NCBI GenBank assembly: GCA_027972325.1
Contig: JAPMOS010000085.1
Span: 20,001 to 84,000, forward strand
Direction: 5' to 3'
Origin: Paratrimastix pyriformis
Lineage: Eukaryota > Preaxostyla > Paratrimastigidae
DNA: 64,000 nt
The position numbers and the translations under genes were made by a program. Below the pieces are notes generated by a model that saw only the letters and a program-made list of their open reading frames with translations, had not been told where the DNA came from and ran no database searches. Below are positions 20,483-64,000 of the stretch, piece by piece (within the stretch, counting starts at the first letter, position 1; every line of letters begins with the position of its first letter).

Positions 20483-20732
20483 CCCACCCGCACAAGGTCA
20501 CAACGTCGATGCCCTCTTCGACCGCATGGCTGCCTGCCTGTTCCTGAGCGGACTCCGTCGAGTCGAAATCCCCCAGGAGGACGAGGAGCCACCCTTGCAA
20601 CTGAGTCCCGTTGAGCGGCCGGTTGAGCTCAGGGCGGCTGAGCCAAACCAGAAAAACACGTCAGGCTGCTGCACGGACCATCCCGGCGGCAGATCGTGCA
20701 GTCTCGATGCCGTGAGGCAGTGGCAATATTGA
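19736..20732 (+). CDS. Rab-like small GTPase 3 (5' exon not resolved)
   Basis: Exons 19736-19963, 20014-20221, 20278-20356 and 20496-20732, same phases as GTPases 1 and 2. G1 is GEMSVGKTSL, switch II WDTAGQERF (complete), G4 CCKAD (Cys for Asn) and G5 VTSARTG. The last exon starts NVDALFDRMAACLF and runs into a Pro/Glu-rich tail with an internal SGCC that is not terminal; the frame ends SLDAVRQWQY, so prenylation is uncertain unless another splice is used. The 20496 acceptor is preceded by a poly-C run of about 36. It is divergent from GTPase 2, with starts about 270 bp apart, and shares with GTPase 1 a short upstream block (core CAGTTCCAGGT). Confidence 0.75.
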
Positions 20733-21147
20733 TGGCGCGGGTGAAAATGTCTTAGCCGCCCCCACCCCACCCCCATCCCCCCCACCCCACCCCCCTCCCT
20801 CAATCCCTCAATCCATCAGAGTCCGGTGAACGATCCCCTCTCCAACAAGCGCACGACGGTCGGGGGCCTGAAGGGGCACTCCTGTTCCATCCTCGGTCAC
20901 AGCCCGGCCACGTCGACCTTCTGCCATGCCTTTGGTCCCCGCCCCCCGTCGCCGCCTCGCTGGCGAGCATACCGCCCTGCCGGGGTGGGGTGGTTGGGAG
21001 GGAGGCAATTACGCCCCTCCCTCTGCCCAGGGCGATCACGCACGTGGAACGCGCGACGGAGAAACTTTGCTCTTCGCCGGCGTCCTCGCAAAATACACAC
21101 CCTGGGGTGGGGTGGAGGGGTGGGGGGTCCACGCGGGAGCTGCCATC
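20733..21147. other. Intergenic, no gene seen
   Basis: Convergent interval between GTPase 3 and the otubain gene. It holds C-rich sequence and, near 21030-21097, a diverged copy of the foldback repeat ending CCTCGCAAAATACAC. Confidence 0.5.
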
Positions 21148-22679
<1,532 letters not shown>

Positions 22680-22857
22680 TTCTTTGCGCCGAGTGAGAAG
22701 AGCCAGAAGGGGGTACCGTCTCATCCGGTATATGGCTTGACACGCTGCAGACGCGCTCGAGGGCTTGGTTCTGTCTTTTAACTTGGGAGATTGTGGGGGG
22801 GCATGAGGACATCGAAGGAAGGATTGGAGAAGGAGAAGGAGCAGCTGCCGGCTTGGT

Positions 22858-49515
<26,658 letters not shown>

Positions 49516-49942
49516 AAGCTCATCGCTTTTGCAAGCGTATATTTTTTGGTTTTATTTTTTTGTGGTGTCGACCTCCCTCCCTCCCCCCCCGGATCGTTTT
49601 TCCCTGTCGTGGGATCGGGGGGATTGAGGGCAATCGTGTTGTGGCCACAATCCCCCCCTCCCCTCCCTTCTCTTTGGGCCCCGCGCATTCATTTGGCTCC
49701 GGTCGCCCCATTTATTTCCATTCTTCTCATCATCCCAGCCGCTCGCTCTCACCAATAACGCCCAACAAACCCTCCTGCCCAATCGATTGTTTGGCCAAGG
49801 TCAATGGGGCGTTGAGGGCCAGGGGAGGTTGGGGTGCAAGACCCAGGTGGGGTTGTCCGGCTGGCCTCAGTTGCCCGTGGGTTTTTCTCCTCTCTGGTTT
49901 CTCTCGGCTTGATCATTCCCCGGGCCAACACGTTTATCATCG
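49516..49942. other. Intergenic, 3' of the giant gene and 5' of the next
   Basis: 427 bp without a recognised gene. It is T-rich just after the stop (TTTTTTGGTTTTATTTTTTTG), as expected of a 3' end, and has no satellite. Confidence 0.5.
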
Positions 49943-51518
49943 ATGGAACCAACATCAGCATCAGTAGCCAGGCCAATCAGTCTGCCTCTTGTGGTTGGTT
50001 TTGTTGGGATTGATTTTTTCACTTCATCGCCGCAGTGGAAGCTTTCCGCCGTCTTGTCCCCACCTTGCCGTTCTCAGCCAAGAAAAAAGAGACTCTCCTC
50101 CTATACACCGAGGAAGCGCTGCAGGATCTTTCTGACGAGTTCCCGACTCGATCTGAGCTTGCGAATCTTTTCCTGCGTGACTTCCGGCTCGGATTGGGCT
50201 CCGACCAACTTGCCACTTTCGTCCACACCAACTTTTCTCCTCGGCATCGTCTGTGGTTTTGGTTTTATCTCAATCATCCAGTCGTCGTCATCGTCGTCAT
50301 ATCATCATCCAGTCGTCATCATCATCATCATACAATCGTCATCATCATCCAATCATCGTCATCACCCAGTCATCATCCACCCAACCCACTCTGTATGTTT
50401 CAAAAAAAAAAAAAAAAAAAACTGCCCCGCCACCACCCTCCCCCAGTTTTCGCGGAGCAGCAGCGATCCCCTGCCCCCCGGGTCGACACCTCGCCCTCCC
50501 CGGACTCGCCTCCCCCAATGACCTTCACGCGCTTTTCCGCGGACTTCATGCAAGAGCGCTTCCGCGGCCCCCAAGCCAATCCCCGGATCGCACACTCGCA
50601 CTCAAACCTCGCCCTCCGGCGGCACTGTCTACCGCACCCCGTCCCTGATGACCCGCCCCTTAAACCCGACTACCTCGACCATTGCTGGTTTGACGAAACG
50701 CGACCCATCACGGAGGACTCCTTCACGTTCAATCCCATCGCACCACATCAGCAGCAGCTCTCGTCCGATGATGCGAGCCGCCCCGCGGTGGCCCCGTTGC
50801 GGCGGCCCGCGCCCCTCGGGGGAACACCACGGTCTGCTCCGCCGCCGTGCCGGCATGCAGTTTTGACCCCGTCGTGGACCTTCCCCCAGGTTCTCGCCTC
50901 CAGCCCTCGCCGGGGGAACACCACGGTCTGTCCCACCCACCCCGTCGCGCGGGGCCATCGGCAATCAGTCAGCCAAGTCAACCCGTGTTTCTGGGGCAGA
51001 AGATATCACCCACCCACCCACCCACCCACCCCCCCATGATGATGACCATGTTGGTGATGATGATGACCATGTTGATGATGATGATGACCATGTTGATGAT
51101 GATGATGACCATGTTGATGATGATGATGACCATGTTGATGATGATGATGACCATGTTGATGATGATGATGACCATGTTGATGATGATGATGACCATGTTG
51201 GTGATGATGACCACCAACCATCTCATCATTCTTCGCGCACACAATTCATCATTCACGATGCCAGTCCTCAAACAGCCACCAGCCCAGCCAGGATGCGAGT
51301 TTCTCATTGCCGATCCCCCCCCCCCCCCCCCCCCCCCCCCCGGCTGGCTGGCTGATGCCCACCCACAGATTCTCGCCGACTGCCCTCGACAGGCAGGATT
51401 CGTACGTGCTTGGCGAGGCCACCGCAGACCACCTCATGATCGCCACGGAGATGTTTCATGTTGCCCGGGACTTCGAGGCCCTGCTGCGGGCTTTTGAGCA
51501 AAGGGAGAAGAAGCGTGC

Positions 51519-51577
<59 letters not shown>

Positions 51578-51752
51578 GTGATGATGATCAGGATGATGAT
51601 CAGGATGATGATCAGGATGATGATCAGGATGATGATCAGGATGATGATCAGGATGATGATCAGGATGATGATCAGGATGATGATCAGGATGATGATCAGG
51701 ATGATGATCAGGATGGTGATGATGATGATGATGATGATGGTGATGATGTTGA

Positions 51753-51784
<32 letters not shown>

Positions 51785-52294
51785 ATGATGATGATGGTGG
51801 TGATGATCAGCATGTTCATGATCATGATGATGAAGCCGCCTCACCGGTGCTCGCCACCGCCCCTCGTCCACCTGCCCCTGCCTCATCAATGATCGCACTC
51901 ACCCGGCCCCCGATTTGGGTTTCATCGCCACCACCCCCAATGCGAGGAGGCGCGCCCTCAGCCATCATCCCGAACACTCCGCGGGCAAGCCCCGGGCCCC
52001 CCCACAGCCCCCCCACGCTGCGTCACACCATGCCCCCGAGGCTTGCGCATGGCCTGGCCCGGCCGTTCGCTCTCGACCGCCGGGTGGCTTTGCTGTTTGT
52101 CGCCGTGCCGGCCAACACCACCCCGGAGGAGGATAAAGAAGACCAGGAATCATTCGCTCGGCTCGCCCGCAGTTTCGGGCTGGAAGCCTACCGCCAGGCG
52201 GGCCGGTTCAGGCTCTACCATATCCCGTGCCCTGACGATGTCGACGAGTGGCCCCTCTCGCCCCGCCCCGCCTCATTGGAGATGATGATGATGA

Positions 52295-52302
<8 letters not shown>
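49943..52302 (+). CDS. Hypothetical protein with in-frame Asp-rich repeat
   Basis: Exons 49943-49979, 50036-50248, 50447-50831 and 51369-52302, with donors GTCTGCC, GTCTGTG and GTCTGCT and matching phases; about 522 codons. It starts MEPTSASVARPIM. The N-terminal part is helical (LLLYTEEALQDLSDEFPTRS, ELANLFLRDF). The middle is Pro/Arg-rich (PMTFTRFSADFMQERFRGP). The last exon has SYVLGEATADHLMIATEM and LLRAFEQREKKR. A 300-bp GAT satellite then stays in frame as a run of Asp with DDDQ units, followed by a C-terminal piece (RVALLFVAVPANTTPEEDKE, FGLEAYRQAGRFRLYHI). The stop falls inside the next ATG satellite. No family recognised. The Asp tract could instead be an unrecognised intron. Confidence 0.6.
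50812..50938 (+). repeat. Duplicated exon end with donor
   Basis: CGGGGGAACACCACGGTCTG occurs at about 50816-50835 (functional end of exon 50447-50831) and again at 50911-50930. Confidence 0.85.
51035..51212. repeat. GATGATGACCATGTTGAT 18-bp tandem repeat
   Basis: About nine units in the intron before the 51369 exon. Confidence 0.9.
51518..51832 (+). repeat. (GAT)n and (GATGATGATCAG)n in coding frame
   Basis: Pure GAT, then about ten 12-bp GATGATGATCAG units, then GAT/GGT variants. The frame stays open throughout. Confidence 0.9.
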
Positions 52303-52353
<51 letters not shown>

Positions 52354-53015
52354 CTGGATGATGATGACTGGATGATGATGACTGGATGATGAGGATGGAT
52401 GATGAGGATGGATGATGAGGATGGATGATGAGGATGGATGATGAGGATGGATGATGAGGATGGATGATGAGGATGATGATGACTGGATGATGATGATGAT
52501 TTGGATGATTGGATGATGCTTGACTCCGTTTTTTTTGGGTTTGACCAACAAAGTCGTGGCCCTTCGCGGTTTTTCCAGTCGTGGCCCTTCGCGTTGCGGC
52601 GCCGTCAGTAAATTACGTCGGACGACCGGAGCAGCAGCACTTTGTGGGTCGTTCGCGGCGCGACAGAGAGAGAGATTGTCGATTGTCGACGTTTTCTGGC
52701 TCTATCCGCAGACCACAGGCAAACGAGATAGCCCGTGGGGTCCCAGAGACGACAGGAGATTGACACCCGACCACAGATATCCCTGGGGGCAACCAGACGC
52801 GGGGTCTCTCTTCCCCTTGGCCAATCCCCCCCCCCCCCCCCCCCACTTCCTCACCCACACTTTCGGGCACGAATCCGAAGAACTGGGGCCCAAAAAGTAT
52901 TTTTGAGGTATTGTCCGTTGTGTGTGGCTATTCCCCTCGGGGGGAGAGATCTGTAGCGCAGGAAAAAAAGGTCTGTGTCGTCGTCTGTGTGTTTTCAAGA
53001 CCAGCGGAAACCATT
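52275..53015. other. (ATG)n satellite, then unassigned intergenic DNA
   Basis: 52275-52520 is ATG with GACTGG and seven GATGAGGATG units. 52520-53015 has no recognised gene; it lies between the unknown plus-strand gene and the end of the minus-strand TMEM97-like gene. Poly-C at 52829-52845. Confidence 0.6.
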
Positions 53016-53667
53016 TTAATGAGCCTTCGCCTTGCTGCCCGTGCTCTTCCCGAAGGGCGTCTCGGGAATGCACAACCGGGCCAGCATCAGGAAGGGGAAG
53101 GTCAACCAGGGGGCATTGAGGGCCAGAACCACGGGCAGGTTGGGGGTGGCGTGAGGTCCCCAGGTCTCCTCAGCGAGGATCACAGAAACATTGATCACCA
53201 TAGCGGTGGCCCAGCTGTGCGAAAGAAAAGAAGATCAGTGAAATCTTGCGCGTGATGACGATGATGCAGACATGATTGCGGGAGTCTTGATCCAGTTCTT
53301 CTTGTTGATGAAGGCATAGATGGCAAGGGCGTAGAAGGGGCCGAAATACAGAGCGTCCACCCAGATGGTGACCTTCCACCACACAGGCCGGGCCAGCAGG
53401 ACAGGATCGAAGGTCTTGGCATAGCTGTGGACGAGATCAACACCCCACTTTGGCGGCCAAAGCGGGTACTTATGGTCAACCAGGAATTTCTGCGAAAAAA
53501 AAAGAGCGCACAAAAAAGAACCGGGTAAAAAAAAAGAGTATCCTCCTCAATCAAACCTGGTAATCGGGAATGGTCAGCTGCTCCAAGTCCACAATGTATG
53601 TGATGAAGCCAAGGTTGACGATGAAGAAGCAAATAAAAACGTAATCAAGAAGACGCCACGCCGCCAT
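53016..53667 (-). CDS. TMEM97 / EXPERA-domain membrane protein
   Basis: Four-pass endoplasmic reticulum membrane protein of the EXPERA (emopamil-binding / sigma-2 receptor) class. Exons 53667-53557, 53489-53272 and 53214-53016 total 528 nt, 175 residues, the size of TMEM97. Visible features: MAAWRLLDYVFICFFIVNLG (TM1), the LVDHKYPLWPPKWG loop, FDPVLLARPVWWKVTIWVD with the family's WxKxxxWxD/E, FGPFYALAIYAFI, TAMVINVSVILAEETWGP, LALNAPWLTFPFLMLARLC and a Lys-containing C-terminus KSTGSKAKAH like an ER retrieval signal. Introns are 67 and 57 nt with GTTTGA and GTCTGC donors. Confidence 0.88.
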
Positions 53668-53836
53668 GACTTTTCAAGCACGTGTTGGCCGGGGGAGCAG
53701 CCGAATCCGGAAAACAATCAGCGTCACAACCACTCCCGTCGGCCCTTGCTGCCTCCTCCGCACTCCATCCAATTGAATTCCGACAGAAGAAAAAAAAATC
53801 GTTCAAGTATACAAAAAAAAAGGTGCGTGCCGTTAA

Positions 53837-55604
53837 TTATCTCTGATACGGGTGATATGCCCGCTCAGCCCTGGAGTCCCTGTATTGTGAATAGGCCGTC
53901 ACCGGTCCGGCCTGTCCGGCAGGGGCACCATACGGTGGGTAGGCGGCCGGCGGTGGCTGGGCATAGCCGGCGGGAGGGTATGGCGCCGGGGCCGGAGCCG
54001 CGGCTGGAGCCCCATTGGCCGGAGCGCCCAGTCCATAAAGCGCCGCAAGGGTGCTGGCGTCCAGTTGCCGGGGGCCGCTCGTGGGCGCCGGGGCTGCGGC
54101 CGGGGGCGCAGTGGCCGCGCCGGTGAGGGAGGCCAGGGCCGAGTAGACCGCGGTCAGAGTTGCGTAAGGGTCCGCGGTTGGGGCAGGGGCGGGGGCGGGC
54201 GTGGCGGGGGCGTAGGGCGAGGGGGCAGGGGCCGGAGGGGTGCGCGAGTCGTAGTATGGCGCGGGGGCTGCGGGGCTGTACGGGTTCGGGCCGTAGGGTG
54301 ATGGGGCCGGGGCGGCGGGCGGGTAGGGGGCAGGACCGCCATACGGGCCGGGGGCAGGCGGGGGTGGGTAGTCGCGGGCTGTCAAAAAAAAAACACAAGA
54401 GAAGAGAAGAAGACAAGAAAAACCGGGAGATGAGTGGACAGGTCAGATCGAATGGGGGAAGGAACGCAAAAGAACGGGAACATATGAACAAGACGGGCAA
54501 GGCACGGACAATGATCGCGGTAGTCGCGCGCGTCCCGGGTGGACCGGGAGTAGTCACGGTCGTGGTCACGGTCACGGCTATCTCGGGGGTCACGGGCATA
54601 CGGGTCACGGGCATACGGGTCACGGGGGTATGGGTCACGGGCATACGGGTCACGGGCATACGGATCGCGGGGATACGGGTCACGGGCATACGGATCGCGG
54701 TAGTCACCCCGGGGAGGTGGAGGGTAGTCGCGACCACTCCTCTGTTCGTCCTCTGCACCCCGGGTATCAGAATTAGTGGATTTTGTTTTTGTGGGTGTCG
54801 ATTCCACAGACCGCGGAAGCTGCTGAATTGGCCGCGAACGTCCTGGGCACCACCCAACCGTTCCTCACGCCGGGGTTCTGGCCGCTTGACGTCAACTGAA
54901 CGCCCGTGAATGATGTGTTCGCGACCATCCAGAGCCTTTTCGGCGTCTTCGGGGTTGACGTAAGTCACAAATCCAAACCCGCGCGGCTGATTATGGCTAT
55001 CGACCATGATGACATTGTCCGACAGGGGTCCGAACTCCTCAAAGTGCTTGCGGAACTCACCTGTTAATGCAAAGGACCCCGGAAGCGAAGAGGAGAAATG
55101 AGAGAGTATAATACAGAGATCGAAGATCGGGTCAGGGCCAAGGCGCAGCAAAACAGACTTGCCGTAGTATCCGCATGCAGGCCACCTACGAAAAGTTTCT
55201 TGCTTGGAATAACACGGTTTGCCATTTCCTCACGAGTGCGGGCAAGCTTCAACTCCAGCTACTCGGCCCAACAGGCAAGGAACCGACCTTTGCATTCAAA
55301 CCCAAGCTATAATAGGGAGCTTTCAAACCTGCCTTCCGTCAATGACGTGCGTATCCTTGATAACCTGATCGACGACTGCTGGGTCTTTAAAGGTCACAAA
55401 ACCGAAGCCTCGAGACTTGCCAACACCATCACGCATCACAATAGCATCGGTAACCTCGCCATATCTGGAGAAATGCTGCTGAAGGGTCTCCGAAGTGCTA
55501 TTGAACGAGACGCCTCCCAAGAAAATCTTTCCTGGTGTGTGCTTTTCATCCGAGCGCTCGCGACGACGAGGCGAAGAGTGCCGTGGCGGAGAGCGAGACG
55601 ACAT
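53837..55604 (-). CDS. Two-RRM RNA-binding protein (hnRNP A/B, DAZAP1 or Musashi-like)
   Basis: Exons 55604-55329, 55258-55159, 55060-54812, 54752-54510 and 54378-53837, phases consistent. A short RS-rich N-terminus leads to RRM1 with RNP2 KIFLGGV and RNP1 KSRGFGFVTF, linker DGRQ|LELKLARTREEM, then RRM2 with RNP2 KLFVGGL and RNP1 QPRGFGFVTY. The C-terminal half is low complexity: RDPYARDPYPRDPYARDPYA repeats (charged, RNA-granule type) and then a Pro/Ala/Tyr-rich tail ending AYHPYQR. RRM2 is split across two introns. A nuclear or cytoplasmic mRNA-binding role is inferred from the family. Confidence 0.88.
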
Positions 55605-55824
55605 CTGACCTTCTTCCTCTGGGTGAGAAAAACCCCGGTACGGTCGGCTCTTCTTTTTATTTCTCTCCGAAGCACGACCGAGGCCACGGCAACTTTCTTT
55701 ACACCTGAGGGAAGGGTCATCCCTCAGCTTCTTTCAGCTCAGCAGGCCCAAGAGTTGCGCGAAGGTCTGATCTCGTTCCTCAGCGCCTGAACGCTTCGTA
55801 GTCAATGAGGACGATGAGGTCGCA

Positions 55825-56019
55825 TTGTCCAGCGCGTATTCCCTGGACCAAAATGAGATCACCTCCTTTCAAGCACATGAGGACTCGGGCTCAGAAACAG
55901 AAACAGAAACAGATGAAACCACGAGCATAAACGAGTCATCACCGCCCTCCTCCGCTGTTCCGCCCGAACAATCGGACCACCCGACGCTCGTTGAAAAACC
56001 AACCAGATCCACAAAATAG
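55825..56019 (+). CDS. Small acidic ORF, doubtful
   Basis: 65 codons from MSSAYSLDQNEI to VEKPTRSTK, Ser/Thr/Glu-rich with ETETETDE. The frame extends upstream to about 55760 without an ATG. It could be the last exon of a plus-strand gene overlapping the promoter of the RRM gene, or chance. Confidence 0.25.
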   Translation: MSSAYSLDQNEITSFQAHEDSGSETETETDETTSINESSPPSSAVPPEQSDHPTLVEKPTRSTK

Positions 56020-56447
56020 CTAAATCAGCATGCATGTGTCAACCCCCCCCCCCCCCCCCCCCCCCCCCCGCAGCAATCGACTGCTCCGGGTACACGAGAT
56101 CATGCCGGAGTGGATCAGAGGCTGGTTTTAATCCAATGGGGCGCGCAAAAACGTTCCCAAAAAGAGACACAAAGGGAGAGGAGAGGGAGGGCGAGGGCTT
56201 GTGGGGGGGGGGGGGAGAGAGAGACATCCCCCGACAACCGGCTGAAGAGATTTTATCGTTTGAGGGGGGTCAAAAACGCACACCCCGAAATATCGCCGGG
56301 GGGGGGGGGGGGGGGGGGGGGGAAGGGGAGGGAGGTGAGGGAAACAGGGGGGGCCCACCCCAAAGACTTCCCCCCCATCAACCCCCATCATTCATTCATT
56401 CCCATCCCATCACCACATCACCACCAGAACCAATTATTTTTTGTCGC
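56020..56447. other. Intergenic with poly-C and poly-G tracts
   Basis: A C run at 56044-56070 and G runs at 56205-56214 and 56299-56322. No gene recognised. Confidence 0.6.
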
Positions 56448-59023
<2,576 letters not shown>

Positions 59024-59301
59024 GTGGGGTGCGACCAAAAAGGCTGATGGCAAAAGTTCGGTTCTGTGTGAAAAACCGTTCGGGTGTTGGCGGTAATTTG
59101 AAAGACAGGCGGCTTCCCAGTCAGTCAGTCTCGTGTTAATGCAGCCTCGTGTGAGGCTAACTAAGGAAACCATGAGCAAGAGCCCCACACAACAGATGGA
59201 CGGGACTTGTCTTCACGGCCTGAAATAACACAAGAACAGCACCACCACATCCTCCCCAAATCGCCCAAAACAAACACAACAACCAAACACAAAAAATCGC
59301 T

Positions 59302-62717
<3,416 letters not shown>

Positions 62718-62733
<16 letters not shown>

Positions 62734-62802
62734 CTGGGGCGAGGGGGTGGGGCAGAATGATGGTGAGCGGCGCTGGCGGGGATTCGTGGATGCCTGGGGT
62801 GG
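62718..62802 (-). repeat. Duplicated exon start with acceptor
   Basis: GATTCGTGGATGCCTGGGG is present at 62721-62739 (functional) and at 62781-62799. Confidence 0.85.
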
Positions 62803-62804
62803 CG

Positions 62805-63058
62805 GCAGGGAGGATGGCGAGGTGCGTGTTTGTGTGTGTGTGGGGGGAAAGACTGAAGGGTGAGGGGTTGTGGGGGGATGTTTGTCATCACCGTGACGAG
62901 CAACGCTATCGCGCGGGAACCGTGCGGGGGTGGGGCCGGCGGCGGGGGGCAGGGGAGACGTAGGGACAGCAGGGACAGGGGGACGGAGGGGCCGGGGCAT
63001 GACCCCGCCGAAAGGCGGCGGATGGGTGGCGATACAGCCAACAGCCGCATGAGGATGA
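62805..63058. other. Unassigned G-rich intron sequence
   Basis: Probably intron of the Sec5-like gene. No coding piece or known element was seen. Confidence 0.4.
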
Positions 63059-63134
63059 ATCATCATCATCATCATCATCATCATCCAATCATCATCATCA
63101 TCATCATCAATCATCATCATCAATCATCATCATC

Positions 63135-63215
<81 letters not shown>

Positions 63216-63257
63216 ATCATCATCATCATCATCATCATCATCCAATCATCATCATCC

Positions 63258-63293
<36 letters not shown>

Positions 63294-63312
63294 ATCATCA
63301 TCATCATCCAGG
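63058..63312. repeat. (CAT)n/CCAATC satellite
   Basis: CAT arrays with CCAATC and CAATCATC interruptions. Confidence 0.9.
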
Positions 63313-63394
63313 GCTGGTGGGGCGGGCCAGGAGCAGGGGGCAAGGCAGGCGGTGGGTGGTGGGAGGGCCAACGAATGCGTGATGACTGTGGCAG

Positions 63395-64000
63395 TGGCAA
63401 GGTGACAGGTGACAGCGACTTTGACTCTGCGGCGGGTGGTGACACGACAGGTGACAAGTGACAGGTGACAGGTGACAGTGACAGTGACAGTAAGACAATG
63501 ACAGGGACAGTTAGTGACAGTTAGTGACAGTGGCAAGTGACAGTTAGTGACAGGTGACAGTTAGTGACAGGTGACAGTTAGTGACAGGTGACAGTTAGTG
63601 ACAGGTGACAGTTAGTGACAGGTGACAGTGACAGTGACAGTTAGTGACAAGTGACAGTTAGTGACAGTTAGTGACGGGACAAGTGACAGGTGACAGGTGA
63701 CAAGTGACAGTGGTTAGTGACAGTTAGTGACGGTGAGTAGCGATGACAGGTGACAGGTAACAGGTGACAGTGACAGTAAGACAATGACAGTAACAATTAG
63801 TGACAGTTAGTGACGGGGTGACAGGTGACAGGTGACAGTGACAGTGACAGTGACAGTGACAGTGACAATAAGACAATGACAGTGACAATTAGTGACAGTT
63901 AGTGACGGGGTGACAGGTGACAGGTGACAGTGACAGTGACAGTGACAGTGACAGTGACAATAAGACAATGACAGTGACAATTAGTGACAGTTAGTGACGG
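63395..64000. repeat. GTGACAG / GTTAGTGACAG minisatellite
   Basis: Variable mixture of 7-bp GTGACAG, 6-bp GTGACA and 11-bp GTTAGTGACAG units. A roughly 85-bp higher-order unit containing AGACAATGACAGTGACAATT recurs near 63780, 63870 and 63960. It runs off the right end. Confidence 0.92.

Overview
This is a GC-rich, intron-dense nuclear segment from a flagellated unicellular eukaryote. The evidence is an outer-dynein-arm docking gene, several multi-exon genes with small and large introns, Rab-type GTPases, an otubain, a TMEM97/EXPERA protein and a probable exocyst subunit. I cannot fix the taxon. A GC-rich free-living protist (for example a preaxostylan such as Paratrimastix) is only a guess.

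Exons were rebuilt by hand from splice phase and coding continuity. They give a consistent but odd 5' splice site: most introns begin GTCTG (usually GTCTGT) rather than GTAAG, and 3' ends are ordinary YAG. Much non-coding DNA is trinucleotide satellite, (CAT)n or (ATG)n, broken by CCAATC/GATTGG words, with smaller amounts of GTT, GGT, CACAC, GGAAC and GTGACAG repeats and long poly-C tracts. Many introns also carry partial copies of the adjacent exon edge.

Layout. 0.1-3.3 kb (-): ODAD4/TTC25-like axonemal protein, leaving the window on the left. 3.5-13.5 kb (+): proline-rich scaffold, probably KNL1/Spc105-like, head to head with it. 14.0-20.7 kb: three Rab-like GTPase genes with the same exon phases (+, -, +); the middle one appears to have a 2.6 kb intron holding an unknown ORF on the other strand. 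21.1-22.7 kb (-): complete otubain whose catalytic His lies on a 26-nt last exon. 22.9-49.5 kb (+): one giant gene of about 5,000 codons, with an NT-C2 domain, a very long Ala/Gln/Glu coiled coil and a C-terminal dilute (DIL)-like domain. Its introns hold two 5S rRNA-like sequences, a short foldback repeat and possible antisense exons. 49.9-52.3 kb (+): unknown gene with an in-frame Asp-rich repeat. 53.0-53.7 kb (-): TMEM97/EXPERA. 53.8-55.6 kb (-): two-RRM hnRNP/DAZAP-like protein. 56.4-59.0 kb (-): secreted or type I membrane protein rich in His and polyGln. 59.3-62.7 kb (-): Sec5-like exocyst C-terminus with a disordered tail. 63.4-64.0 kb: GTGACAG minisatellite.

The genes do not form a pathway; membrane traffic (GTPases, DIL, exocyst) and the flagellum or mitosis are recurrent themes. 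No rRNA operon, tRNA, CRISPR array, or recognisable retroelement or viral gene was seen.
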